Virus record (IMG/VR): IMGVR_UViG_3300023174_003203
Span: 1 to 31,574 of that record
Strand: one strand, 5' to 3'
DNA: 31,574 nt
DNA from: a virus
Every line of letters starts with the position of its first letter. Positions within the stretch are counted from its first letter, which is position 1. Below the pieces are notes generated by a model. It did no database searches and was not told the DNA's origin. It was given only the letters and a program-made list of their open reading frames with translations. Below, piece after piece: positions 23,573 through 31,479 of the stretch. The position numbers were made by a program, and so were the translations under genes.

Positions 23573-26559
23573 AAAAACTCTCACAGATCATCACCGAAGC
23601 ACCCAAGAAAGAAAAGTCAATTGTTATTGGCGTTGGACGCTTTAACCCACCAACCACAGGACACGAAGTTCTTGTAAACAAGGTGTTGGAAGAAGCCCAA
23701 AAGATTGGTGCTGAGTTTTGCATTTACGCTTCCTACTCGCAAGATCCAAAGAAGAATCCGCTAGACTCAAAAACTAAACTTGAGACTTTAAAGAAGTTTT
23801 TCCCCAAGATGAAGTTCCAACTGATGCCAAAGCCTTTTTCAAACAAGGACGGCAAGACGGTTGCAGGGCCTTATGCTATTGCACAAAAGTTAAGCGATGC
23901 GGGTTATACCAAAGTACGCATCGTGACTGGTGCAGATCATACGGCAGAATACAACAAGATTAAGCAATACATTGATCTTGATCCAAAGAGTACCGAGGGC
24001 TACAAGTTCTCAGACTTCAAAGTGATTAGTGCTGGCGACCGCGATCCTGATTCAGAAGGTGTGCAGGGCATGTCAGCATCCAAGATGCGTAAAGCCGTAT
24101 TTGACGGAGACTTTGATGCGTTTCGCGCAGGTGTACCCGCGCATGTGAAGGATGCTGAAGCCAAGAAGATTTTCATGGCTGTGAAAAAGGGAATGCAACT
24201 AAAGGAAGAATGGTTATGGGAAGAGAAGTCATCTAATGTAACTTTACTTTGTTTGACTTCTGCTGAAGGCAGCACAGACGGCTCAAGTATTGAAAAGATG
24301 GAAAAGTCTTGCAAGAAAAAGGGCATAGAATTTCATGTAATCAAGATGAAGTATGCTCATATTAATTCAATGGAAGCCAGCGGCGAAAAGGTTACAATTC
24401 AAATTACTGAAGGCGAAGACACCAAGAAGGTTGTGATTAAGCCTCAAAATACCCTATGCTTTGTGCGTGGTGGTGTAATGAACTCGGAACTTGGAATTGG
24501 TCTCGCCACAATTCTACAAAACAATGGTGTGTTCATGGTTAACGAAAAGGGTGCTATGGAGATCTGTGCAAACAAGTTGCAGACTGCTCTAGCCCTTCAG
24601 AAGTATAACCTACCACACCCACGAACTGCATTTGTTTCCGATGAAGATTCGGTGGCAAATGCTATGAAGTCTATTGGTGGAAAGTATCCTGTTGTTGTGA
24701 AGACTGTTACAGGCGCAGAAGGTATCGGTGTTTCAATTATTGAAAGCGAGAAGTCTTTGCGTTCTGTGCTTCAGTCTCTATGGAAGTTTGGTGCAGAAGT
24801 TATCCTCCAAGAGTTTTTGCCAGGATTTAAGAACGATGTTCGCTCAATTGTTCTTAACGGCAAGATATTCGCCTGTGCAAAGCGTGACAAGGCTAAAGGC
24901 GATTTCAGAACTAATATTGCTAGGGGTTCCTCAGGGGGAGCATTTAAACTAAGTCCAGAAGAGATTGAACTTGTGGAAAAGGTTGCACTTGTAAGCAAGT
25001 GCTATTATGTTGGTGTTGACCATGTTGTGGTTGACGGCAAACCTTATGTTATTGAAATGAATGCCTCACCAGGTAGCGGTAATGTTTATACACTCTACAA
25101 GGACGGCAAGGCTACTGAAGAAGTAGAAGGTCAAGGATTGATGGATGCTTTGATTGAGCATGTCAGCAATAAGTCAAACTGGAAACTGTTTAGTAATGTA
25201 GCAGTCAGCGAAAATATTACTGTTGATGGCATTGAATACAACGCAAAAATTGATACAGGCAACAGCGGTTACAATTCTATTGATGCTACAGACATAAAGA
25301 TTAATGAAAAGAATCACACAGTCTCGTTTAAGATAAACGGTAAGAGTTTAACCAAACCTATTGTTAGTCGCATCAAGATTAAGCGTGGCGGAACTGAAGA
25401 ACGAGAAATTCGTCCAATAGTTTTGATGGATGTGGAATTTGCTGGTCGTGAATACAAGAATGTAAAATTCTCTCTTGCTAATCGTAGCCATATGGAATAC
25501 AAGGTTCTGATTGGTTTGCGTTTCTTGCGTCAAACTGGAATGCAAGTGGATCCTAAAGAAATGTCTGCGGCAAAGCCAGAACCAAAAACTGAAGAGGTTG
25601 CATTGGGTGAAGCGGCAGCACAGGCAAGTCCAAAGGATAAAGAAACTGGTTTGCCAAAGAAATATGTTTCAGGACTAAGCAAAGCAGATGCCAAGGCTAG
25701 AGTTCAGCAGTTTGCTGCACGAAAGGCTCGTTCTGATTCTGATCCTAAGGCTTGGGAAAAACTTCCCGGCGATCCAGAAAAAACTGCAAGACGCTCCAAG
25801 TATTCAATAGCATTTGCTAAAAAATTCGGAACAAAGGCGGAAGCCTTTGAATTACAGGATATTTTAGATCAAGCGGTAGAATTGGATGAAGGACGAAAGT
25901 ATAGTGATCGTATTGAACGAGCACGCCAAATTCAGACTAAAGCATACAGTAAAGAAGAAAAGGATGCTTGGGATGTGTACATCCAAGAACAGAAGTATCA
26001 GATGTATTCAGATCATACAACAAATACCCCATCAACTCTAGATGAGGATTTTGAGTGGATGTTATACGAGAATACCGACGAGAATAGTTTCTCAAGAAAA
26101 ATATTTAAAGAAATTTTAGAGATTGGTACAAACAAAATTCGTAAAACTTACGCTAAAGATACTCCAGGTCAAGATGCTATTGCTGAAGAAATGGATGATG
26201 AAGAGAAAGATCGTATCTACAAAGAATGGTCTAAACTTATAAATATGGGAGCCAAAGAACTTCAGAATTTTATAGATTCAGAAGACGGCAAAGAAGCAGG
26301 ATTGTCTCGTAAAGAAGCAGGCAAAGCAGGAACTAGTGGAGGTAAAATCACCTCAGGTCGTGATTCGGCTCGTGCTATTGTCCGAATGCTTGGAAAGAAG
26401 AAAGATGATTGGCAGGCTGGCGATTGGAAATGGGCCAATAAACAAATCTCATTTATCAGCCGAATGAAGGGAGCAAAAGGCCCACTTCGTGATGATAAAG
26501 GCGAACCAACTCGTAAACTACTAGCCCTAAAGATTTGGGGACACAATCCGGAGAAATGA
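23563..26559 (+). CDS. Multi-domain fusion: HIGH nucleotidyltransferase, RimK-like ATP-grasp, RimB-like retropepsin, phage C-terminal domains
   Basis: 998 residues from the ATG; a GTG at 23569 is better placed behind AAGGA (23558-23562) and gives a 4-nt GTGA overlap. Domains: 20-215 cytidylyltransferase-like (GRFNPPTTGHEVLV as HIGH box, late GMSASKMRKAV in place of ISSTxxR); 295-545 ATP-grasp of the RimK type (KYPVVVKTVTGAEGIGV, ILQEFLPGFKNDVRSIVLNG, VIEMNASPG); 545-665 RimB-like retropepsin (AKIDTGNSGYNSIDA, REIRPIVLMDVEF, YKVLIGLRFL); 695-750 basic Asp/Pro-rich domain (SDSDPKAWEKLPGDP); 905-998 ending LALKIWGHNP. RimK adds glutamates to proteins such as S6, and RimB-type partners act in the same system. 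The N-terminus has an ITE|A site. The combination suggests protein or peptide modification, possibly of host targets (inference). Confidence 0.75.
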   Translation: MEVKKLSQIITEAPKKEKSIVIGVGRFNPPTTGHEVLVNKVLEEAQKIGAEFCIYASYSQDPKKNPLDSKTKLETLKKFFPKMKFQLMPKPFSNKDGKTVAGPYAIAQKLSDAGYTKVRIVTGADHTAEYNKIKQYIDLDPKSTEGYKFSDFKVISAGDRDPDSEGVQGMSASKMRKAVFDGDFDAFRAGVPAHVKDAEAKKIFMAVKKGMQLKEEWLWEEKSSNVTLLCLTSAEGSTDGSSIEKMEKSCKKKGIEFHVIKMKYAHINSMEASGEKVTIQITEGEDTKKVVIKPQNTLCFVRGGVMNSELGIGLATILQNNGVFMVNEKGAMEICANKLQTALALQKYNLPHPRTAFVSDEDSVANAMKSIGGKYPVVVKTVTGAEGIGVSIIESEKSLRSVLQSLWKFGAEVILQEFLPGFKNDVRSIVLNGKIFACAKRDKAKGDFRTNIARGSSGGAFKLSPEEIELVEKVALVSKCYYVGVDHVVVDGKPYVIEMNASPGSGNVYTLYKDGKATEEVEGQGLMDALIEHVSNKSNWKLFSNVAVSENITVDGIEYNAKIDTGNSGYNSIDATDIKINEKNHTVSFKINGKSLTKPIVSRIKIKRGGTEEREIRPIVLMDVEFAGREYKNVKFSLANRSHMEYKVLIGLRFLRQTGMQVDPKEMSAAKPEPKTEEVALGEAAAQASPKDKETGLPKKYVSGLSKADAKARVQQFAARKARSDSDPKAWEKLPGDPEKTARRSKYSIAFAKKFGTKAEAFELQDILDQAVELDEGRKYSDRIERARQIQTKAYSKEEKDAWDVYIQEQKYQMYSDHTTNTPSTLDEDFEWMLYENTDENSFSRKIFKEILEIGTNKIRKTYAKDTPGQDAIAEEMDDEEKDRIYKEWSKLINMGAKELQNFIDSEDGKEAGLSRKEAGKAGTSGGKITSGRDSARAIVRMLGKKKDDWQAGDWKWANKQISFISRMKGAKGPLRDDKGEPTRKLLALKIWGHNPEK

Positions 26560-26560
26560 T

Positions 26561-26821
26561 ATGAAGAGTTTTAAAGATTTTAAAAATGAAATAGAACTGC
26601 AAGAGACTATTAAGGCTGTAAAGAATAAAGCCAAACAGTCTGGCATTTCGTATGGAATTTTAAAACAAGTTTATGACCGTGGTATGGCGGCTTGGAAGGG
26701 TGGGCACAGACCTGGTGCTACTCCCCAACAATGGGCTTTAGCACGAATTAACTCATTTTTAACAGGTGGTAAAACCCGAAGAACCGCAGACGCTGATCTT
26801 TGGAAGAAAGCCAAGGGATAA
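26561..26821 (+). CDS. Small DUF5824-like phage protein with a T4-type leader
   Basis: An 86-residue protein starting 1 nt after the fusion gene, with GGAG at 26550-26553. The core SGISYGILKQVYDRGMAAWK (27-46), GHRPGATPQQWALARINSFL (48-67) matches my memory of the cyanophage family DUF5824, which also occurs fused to larger phage proteins. The first ten residues, MKSFKDFKNE, resemble the T4 internal-protein targeting sequence MKTYQEFIAE. The function is unknown; the W/R-rich core suggests nucleic acid or protein binding. The family name is from memory and unverified. Confidence 0.7.
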   Translation: MKSFKDFKNEIELQETIKAVKNKAKQSGISYGILKQVYDRGMAAWKGGHRPGATPQQWALARINSFLTGGKTRRTADADLWKKAKG

Positions 26822-26827
26822 TTTTAA

Positions 26828-26834
26828 CTAAATA
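26828..26834 (+). promoter_or_regulatory. Late promoter-like CTAAATA
   Basis: CTAAATA lies 38 bp before the ATG at 26872. The predicted start is about 26840, leaving a ~32-nt leader with AAGGAG shortly before the ATG. A small hairpin TACC-TAGC-GGTA follows at about 26836. Confidence 0.5.
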
Positions 26835-26871
26835 CTACCTAGCGGTAAGAGTATAAAAACAAGGAGCAGCA

Positions 26872-27402
26872 ATGCATAACTCACCAATCAGCAAAGAACT
26901 TTACAATCAAATCACCGATGTTTTGGTCGGAAAAACCACCAAAAAGATTGAACTTCCTGAGTCGCTGAAAGAAGCAGCAAAGGCTGCTAAAGCAGAATTT
27001 GCAACCCTCACCGAAGGTGTTATGGTTGCTGAAACCAAGCGCGATATCCTTCGCAAGCATCTCAAGGAAGGTGTAGCCAAGTGTGGTTGTCAACTAACAC
27101 CAGAAATGGTTGTTCGTTTTGAAGAAACAGTAAGTGAGGCTGATGTAAAGATGCCTACTCAAAAGGCTGCATTGGCTACTCCCGCTGAAGTAAAGAAGAA
27201 AACTACTCCTCCTTCAACTAAACCATCTGCTGAACCAACCATGTTGGCTACTCCCGCTAAGGCTACTGCTAAAACCAACTCAGGTGTAAAGAAGGAAGAA
27301 GCACAACCATCAGAAATTGAAATGGGTCTAAGAGAATTTTTGACTCAACTTTCTGAAGAAGAAGTAACAACCCTTCGTAACATCATCAACGAAAATCGCT
27401 AA
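26872..27402 (+). CDS. Unknown late protein with Ala/Lys/Pro-rich middle
   Basis: A 176-residue protein behind an AAGGAG site. Residues 1-90 are helical (SLKEAAKAAKAEFATLTEGV) with a CGC pair (GVAKCGCQL). Residues 95-145 are low complexity with two LATPA repeats separated by 24 codons, encoded by an exact 15-nt DNA repeat. The C-terminus (IEMGLREFLTQLSEEEVTTL) is again helical and acidic. No family recognised. Position between late-type motifs suggests a head or virion component, and the charge-rich profile is similar to scaffold or internal head proteins, but that is inference. Confidence 0.6.
   Translation: MHNSPISKELYNQITDVLVGKTTKKIELPESLKEAAKAAKAEFATLTEGVMVAETKRDILRKHLKEGVAKCGCQLTPEMVVRFEETVSEADVKMPTQKAALATPAEVKKKTTPPSTKPSAEPTMLATPAKATAKTNSGVKKEEAQPSEIEMGLREFLTQLSEEEVTTLRNIINENR
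27172..27258 (+). repeat. 15-nt direct repeat within the gene at 26872
   Basis: TTGGCTACTCCCGCT occurs at 27172-27186 and again at 27244-27258, exactly 72 bp apart and in frame. It encodes the LATPA motifs and suggests internal duplication of a linker. Confidence 0.7.
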
Positions 27403-27405
27403 ATA
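27399..27405 (+). promoter_or_regulatory. Late promoter-like CTAAATA
   Basis: CTAAATA overlaps the stop codon of the preceding gene. The predicted start is about 27411, with AAGGAG immediately downstream and the ATG at 27428. Confidence 0.5.
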
Positions 27406-27427
27406 GGTAGCACAAGGAGAACTAGAA

Positions 27428-28246
27428 ATGCCCGTATGGAACAATAACGATAGAGAAGAATCCAAGCCAACATGGTTGACTACTCCACAAAAGCGTTTTT
27501 GTGTTCGCACCAATAGAGGATGGGAACTTCCTCAAGCAGATGGTATTGCTAACCTCGCTGGTCAATTTGAGGGAACTAAAACTTTGGGGGTTACAGCCAA
27601 TGTTCCTATGATGGAACTTTTGGTTTGTATGCCATACGACCCAAGCACTACAGGAACGACTTCCTCGTTTTTTGCAAATCGCACATCTCCTGGTGGTTCA
27701 TTGAATGCTGGTGTAACAGGAGCCGGTGGCATATCTGGCGATACTAATGCTCCTTTTGCTCCTTATATAACATGTCCATTTGCTGGAGATAGTTCCACTG
27801 CTGGTGGCATATCTTCTCTAGGAGTATCACACGATTACAACACCAACTTCGGTGTAAACTTTTACGGTGTATCAACCTTGAAATGGGGAGTAACAGGTCT
27901 TGGTCTAACTGGTGGAACAGGTTATATTAAAGTTAAAGCCAACGATGTTAACTTCACAAACACCTTAACAATTAGTATTACAGGTAATGTTGCAGGGCCG
28001 GGATCAGCAAACGGATGGGGCGGTACAGCAGGAATAGTTCTTTACACCACCACAAATCTCTTGACCACATCAAATGTTCCTGCCGCAGTATACGATACAT
28101 TCTTCGGCCCAACATCAACCTATAATAATGATATTGCTGTGATTGTACTTCCAAGAGGTACAACCTCAGGAACATACGGTTTAACCGCGCAGGTTAGTGA
28201 TGGTTCTTTAACAGGAACTTCCAAGTTCTCTTTCACAGTACTATAA
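27428..28246 (+). CDS. Putative virion structural protein (Gly/Thr/Ser-rich)
   Basis: A 272-residue protein with an AAGGAG site and a late-type motif upstream. The N-terminus MPVWNNNDREESKPTWLT, then KRFCVRTNRGWELP, resembles virion proteins I associate with T4-like cyanophages. From residue about 75 it is rich in Gly, Thr, Ser and Asn with beta-strand spacing (GVSTLKWGVTGLGLTGGTGY, TLTISITGNV) and ends with an Ig-like strand pattern (TYGLTAQVSDG, SKFSFTVL). There is no signal peptide. A surface decoration, neck or fibre-associated role is likely but not specific. Confidence 0.6.
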   Translation: MPVWNNNDREESKPTWLTTPQKRFCVRTNRGWELPQADGIANLAGQFEGTKTLGVTANVPMMELLVCMPYDPSTTGTTSSFFANRTSPGGSLNAGVTGAGGISGDTNAPFAPYITCPFAGDSSTAGGISSLGVSHDYNTNFGVNFYGVSTLKWGVTGLGLTGGTGYIKVKANDVNFTNTLTISITGNVAGPGSANGWGGTAGIVLYTTTNLLTTSNVPAAVYDTFFGPTSTYNNDIAVIVLPRGTTSGTYGLTAQVSDGSLTGTSKFSFTVL

Positions 28247-28258
28247 TAGAAAGTGAAA

Positions 28259-29074
28259 ATGCCAATGCGTTTCAAGCAATTGAGAAGTAAACTAAAGGAG
28301 CATTGGGACACTCCAGCCGGGACAGGATTTAGTAATCTAAACCCGGCTGTAGGCCCATTCAATCCTGCTGGTGGTGTTGATACTACTGAAATTAGTATTG
28401 CACAATTAACAGGCGAATCTTTAAATCGCTTGAATGGATTTCTTGGAGCAGCATTTAAGAAATCCTATATTGTTCCATCAAATGTTTTAAATCAAATTAG
28501 AAGCAGACTTCAAAGTGTTGGATTAATGTTTGATTACAGATTACCACCAGCAAAAACTGGTGCTGATAATACCACTCAACTTACCAGCACAACAAGTAAG
28601 CGTGGACCTATAGACGAGATGGGTGAAGGAGTTTATGAATTTCCTCTAACCTATCTTGGTGGATCATACGGAAGACTTCCTACAGATCCTGGTTATGAGC
28701 CATATCATTCAGATAACATTTCAAACAAGGTTGGAACTTCACTAGTACTCTGCGTTGAAGTTATTCGTAACGAAAACGGCACTTTCTCAGTCAACCCACG
28801 GATCGTGCAGAGTTCTGTTAAAAATTCTCCTATGGAACAAACTGAAGTTGATGGAGAAGATATCGTTGAGGTTCAAACTCCACTTCGTTCCAAAGAAATG
28901 AAAATGAAGTATAATGATGCTTGGCTTCAAGGAGACACGGAAGCGCGTAAAGTTAAGAAACAAGACAATTCCGAAAAGGCCGACAAAAAGTTCCTATATC
29001 TAAAGGGTGGAAAAAAGGTAAATTATTCGGCTCAGAATCGTCCTCTGGAACGCTGGAGTGAAGCCGATGAATAA
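28259..29074 (+). CDS. Unknown late phage protein, probably virion-related
   Basis: The frame opens with GTG at 28253; ATG at 28259 is my choice (271 residues) and ATG at 28265 is also possible. Residues include MRFKQLRSKLKEHWDTPAG at the start, KSYIVPSNVLNQIRSRLQSV in the middle, FPLTYLGGSYGRLPTDP, and a charged C-terminal tail rich in Lys, Asp and Glu. Located between a putative virion protein and a strong terminator, it is probably part of the same late transcript. No family is recognised. The weak ribosome binding site suggests read-through coupling from the upstream gene. Confidence 0.6.
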   Translation: MPMRFKQLRSKLKEHWDTPAGTGFSNLNPAVGPFNPAGGVDTTEISIAQLTGESLNRLNGFLGAAFKKSYIVPSNVLNQIRSRLQSVGLMFDYRLPPAKTGADNTTQLTSTTSKRGPIDEMGEGVYEFPLTYLGGSYGRLPTDPGYEPYHSDNISNKVGTSLVLCVEVIRNENGTFSVNPRIVQSSVKNSPMEQTEVDGEDIVEVQTPLRSKEMKMKYNDAWLQGDTEARKVKKQDNSEKADKKFLYLKGGKKVNYSAQNRPLERWSEADE

Positions 29075-29130
29075 GATATACTAACAAGAGAAGATAAGGG
29101 CGTTCCCTAAAATCCGCATTTCACCGCCCG

Positions 29131-29157
29131 AAAGAGAGCCGAAAGGCTCTCTTTTTT
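29131..29157 (+). terminator. Rho-independent terminator
   Basis: AGAGAGCC (29133-29140), GAAA tetraloop, GGCTCTCT (29145-29152), then a run of T ending at 29157; two further A-T pairs extend the base. It ends the late block. Confidence 0.92.
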
Positions 29158-29192
29158 ATTATAGATACTTGTGTTAACATGACCACAGTATT

Positions 29193-29579
29193 ATGACATT
29201 TAAATCTCTAAACAGCGAAAACTTCTCTTTGTATGCCGTGAAACACTATGATAATCCTCAGTGTCATAGCATGCAGGAATTTGAAGAAGATGTTACACGA
29301 ATAGTGTACTTGAAAAGACTTTTTAGAAAGTATAAGCGTTCTGGTGAATTGAGGGATCGTCTTATTCTTAATCACCTTATAACATTTTATAATGTGTTTG
29401 GCATAGAACCAGCAACACGAATGCTGTTCTATAAAATGGATAATGATCTTCTTCCTCTTCTGAAAACTTTTCTTGTTTTTCTGAATTATTTGCCTGAAAC
29501 CACAAAAAATGTTGAGGGCATAGATATATTAGCAATCCCTCTTGAGAATGAGGTAATACCCAAATTGAGGAAAATCTGA
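29193..29579 (+). CDS. Conserved-looking T4-like phage protein, function unknown
   Basis: 128 residues: FSLYAVKHYDNPQCHSMQEF, then EDVTRIVYLKRLFRKYKRSG, ELRDRLILNHLITFYNVFG and ATRMLFYKM. I recall similar small proteins in many T4-like cyanophages with no known role. It is mostly helical with a basic middle. No clear promoter or ribosome binding site precedes it. The stop shares its last base with the next ATG (TGATG at 29577-29581), so the two genes form a unit. Confidence 0.7.
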   Translation: MTFKSLNSENFSLYAVKHYDNPQCHSMQEFEEDVTRIVYLKRLFRKYKRSGELRDRLILNHLITFYNVFGIEPATRMLFYKMDNDLLPLLKTFLVFLNYLPETTKNVEGIDILAIPLENEVIPKLRKI

Positions 29580-30253
29580 TGAGTATAGATCAGCGAGTTG
29601 AAGAAATTATGTCGGAGTACAGATTCCTTCAGATGTTAACAACACCTTGGAAAAAATTACCTGCATATAAATTGGGTATAATTGACGAACACGGGAAAGT
29701 ATTGCGTAACAGAAGAGATTTAACAGAACTACATGAAAAACAAGCGTATCCTGATCTATTTTACACATTATGCTGGAATGTAAAGCGTTTAGTAGAGCAA
29801 TACATGAGTAAGGCTCGTGATACTGATGGACTGATTAAATCTATATGGACTTTGAAAAGTAAATATGGCGGATTAAATCCACAGAAGTACGAAACTCATA
29901 TAAGAGAATATTTCGGTAAGCACAATGTTTCTTTAAATTCTATAAAGAATTCATCCAATCTATTAGGCGATTTCAAATCAATTGGAGAAGTTTTTGGTAT
30001 TGCACTATATCGGGTTGACGGAAAGATTCTTACAATTAATGAATTGAAAAAAGTAACCGAGGATGGTGCAGCAGTTGCCGCTCCCGCAAATAATGTGGGT
30101 GGAGGACAAATGGCAGGAGTATCTCCAGGTCAAGAGCCTCCAATGCCTAAAAGTATAAAAACTACACAGAAGCGTAAGAAGATACAGCGCAGACAGCAAG
30201 ATCGTATACAAAAAGATATCCAAACCTTGAACATCATAGATCCCAAGAAGTAA
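29579..30253 (+). CDS. Conserved-looking T4-like phage protein, function unknown
   Basis: 224 residues. The beginning YRFLQMLTTPWKKLPAYKLG followed by IIDEHGKVLRNRRDL (35-49) matches a pattern I associate with a family in T4-like phages. CWNVKRLVEQY and SIWTLKSKYGGLN are helical. The C-terminal 65 residues hold an Ala/Gly/Pro linker and a strongly basic end (QKRKKIQRRQQDRIQKD) that could bind DNA or RNA. It is translationally coupled to the 128-residue gene by a one-base overlap. Function is unknown. Confidence 0.7.
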   Translation: MSIDQRVEEIMSEYRFLQMLTTPWKKLPAYKLGIIDEHGKVLRNRRDLTELHEKQAYPDLFYTLCWNVKRLVEQYMSKARDTDGLIKSIWTLKSKYGGLNPQKYETHIREYFGKHNVSLNSIKNSSNLLGDFKSIGEVFGIALYRVDGKILTINELKKVTEDGAAVAAPANNVGGGQMAGVSPGQEPPMPKSIKTTQKRKKIQRRQQDRIQKDIQTLNIIDPKK

Positions 30254-30283
30254 GCGTCTATATAGTCGGTATTTTTGCCAAAA

Positions 30284-30329
30284 CGACAGGTTCGTGAAAT
30301 AAATTTTTACTACACAAAGATTTCTGTCG
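30284..30329 (+). other. Inverted repeat in the 190-nt spacer before primase
   Basis: CGACAG (30284-30289) can pair with CTGTCG (30324-30329) across a 34-nt AT-rich loop. The rest of the spacer 30254-30443 holds no ORF I can support, a weak GGTGG/CCGCC pairing at 30361-30385, and the primase promoter. Confidence 0.3.
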
Positions 30330-30408
30330 GTTTGATTAAAAGTTGAATATAAGTTAACTTGGTGGAAGTGTGTTTGAAAACCGCCTGGGCTCTTGATCCT
30401 TATTTTGC

Positions 30409-30436
30409 TTGACTTCCCCTAAATACTAGGTATACT
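30409..30436 (+). promoter_or_regulatory. Sigma70-like promoter for primase
   Basis: TTGACT (30409-30414), a 16-bp spacer and TATACT (30431-30436). The predicted start is about 30443, one base before the primase ATG, so no leader or ribosome binding site fits. Confidence 0.75.
30419..30425 (+). promoter_or_regulatory. Late promoter-like CTAAATA nested in the primase promoter
   Basis: CTAAATA lies in the spacer between the -35 and -10 boxes. By T4 late spacing its start would be about 30431, giving a ~13-nt leader. Confidence 0.4.
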
Positions 30437-30443
30437 TTCGGCT

Positions 30444-31466
30444 ATGAGTTACTTGGATGTGAAATATATCAATATGATAGCGGCACGGCTAGCCCGCTTT
30501 GCTTGGAAGAAAACCAACCAACTAGCAGTTTGTAGGTGTCCGATATGTGGCGATTCCAAGAGAAACAAGTCCAAAACTCGCTTCTACTTATACGAGAAGA
30601 AGGGCGGATTTTTTGTAAAGTGCCACAACTGTGACTTCGGAACTACCCTTTCTAAATTCCTTGAACAGTTTGACCGGAGATTATATGATGAATACACTCT
30701 TGAAAAATACCGAAGCGGTCTTACCAGCAGAAACGAAGCCGAGCCTACCTTCGTCTTTGAACAGCCAAGATTTAGAAGAACTGAAGTATCTGGTGAATCA
30801 TCCACGGGAGACTATGGAATCGGGCTTCCCACCGTATCGTCGCTTCAGGAGATTCATCCTGCGAGGCAGTTTTTAGAGTCTCGTAAAGTTCCCAAAGATA
30901 AATTTTCTCTGCTGTATTATGCCGAGAACTTTGGTGAGTGGGCAAAGACTATTGATCCTAGTAAAGAATTAGGCGATGAACCTCGTCTAATTATTCCTAT
31001 CATTCAGAACGGCAAACTTATTGGAGCCAACTGTCGTTCGTTTAATCCTAAAAGCATTCGTTACATTACTCTTCGTAAAGAGCAAACTGAAGATCGTCTA
31101 TGGTTCGGATTAGAGCGAGTTGATCCTAAACAACCTGTGATTGTGGTTGAAGGGCCTCTAGACTCTCTGTTTCTTCCAAACGGTGTGGCTATGGCAGGAT
31201 TAGGTAGGTGTTCTTCTTTGCCACATGAACTAGGAGCAAAACCCATCTTTGCGCTAGACAACGAACCCCGAAATAAAGAACTCGTAAAGGTTATGGAAGA
31301 TCTTATAGGTAACGGAAGAACCGTATGCATTTGGCCCTCGTCCGTTCATCAAAAGGATATTAATGATATGGTTCTTGGAGGTTTAAATCCCCATCAGATC
31401 ATTCTTGAAAATTCCTGTAGTGGTGCGGCTGCTAAATTGAAACTAATGAGTTGGAAACGATGTTGA
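30444..31466 (+). CDS. 61: DnaG-type primase (T4 gp61)
   Basis: 340 residues, the size of T4 gp61. The N-terminal zinc-binding domain has CPICGDS (C32, C35) and KCHNCDFG (C60, C63). The TOPRIM catalytic core follows: VVEGPLDSLFLPN with E236 and D240, then FALDNEPRN (D272, E274) and HQKDINDMV with its acid. IIPIIQNGKLIGANCRSF resembles the RNA-polymerase-like basic subdomain. It makes RNA primers for the gp41 helicase and gp43 polymerase in this window. The start overlaps the predicted transcription start, so it is leaderless or nearly so. Confidence 0.93.
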   Translation: MSYLDVKYINMIAARLARFAWKKTNQLAVCRCPICGDSKRNKSKTRFYLYEKKGGFFVKCHNCDFGTTLSKFLEQFDRRLYDEYTLEKYRSGLTSRNEAEPTFVFEQPRFRRTEVSGESSTGDYGIGLPTVSSLQEIHPARQFLESRKVPKDKFSLLYYAENFGEWAKTIDPSKELGDEPRLIIPIIQNGKLIGANCRSFNPKSIRYITLRKEQTEDRLWFGLERVDPKQPVIVVEGPLDSLFLPNGVAMAGLGRCSSLPHELGAKPIFALDNEPRNKELVKVMEDLIGNGRTVCIWPSSVHQKDINDMVLGGLNPHQIILENSCSGAAAKLKLMSWKRC

Positions 31467-31467
31467 C

Positions 31468-31474
31468 CTAAATA
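31468..31474 (+). promoter_or_regulatory. Late promoter-like CTAAATA
   Basis: CTAAATA immediately follows the primase stop. T4 late spacing puts the start at 31480, the A of the next ATG. Confidence 0.5.
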
Positions 31475-31479
31475 AAGGT

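Noticed and set aside
30254-30443. Possible tRNA or intron in the spacer before primase (GGTTCG at 30288)
   Set aside because: No complete cloverleaf, T arm or conserved intron core could be drawn.
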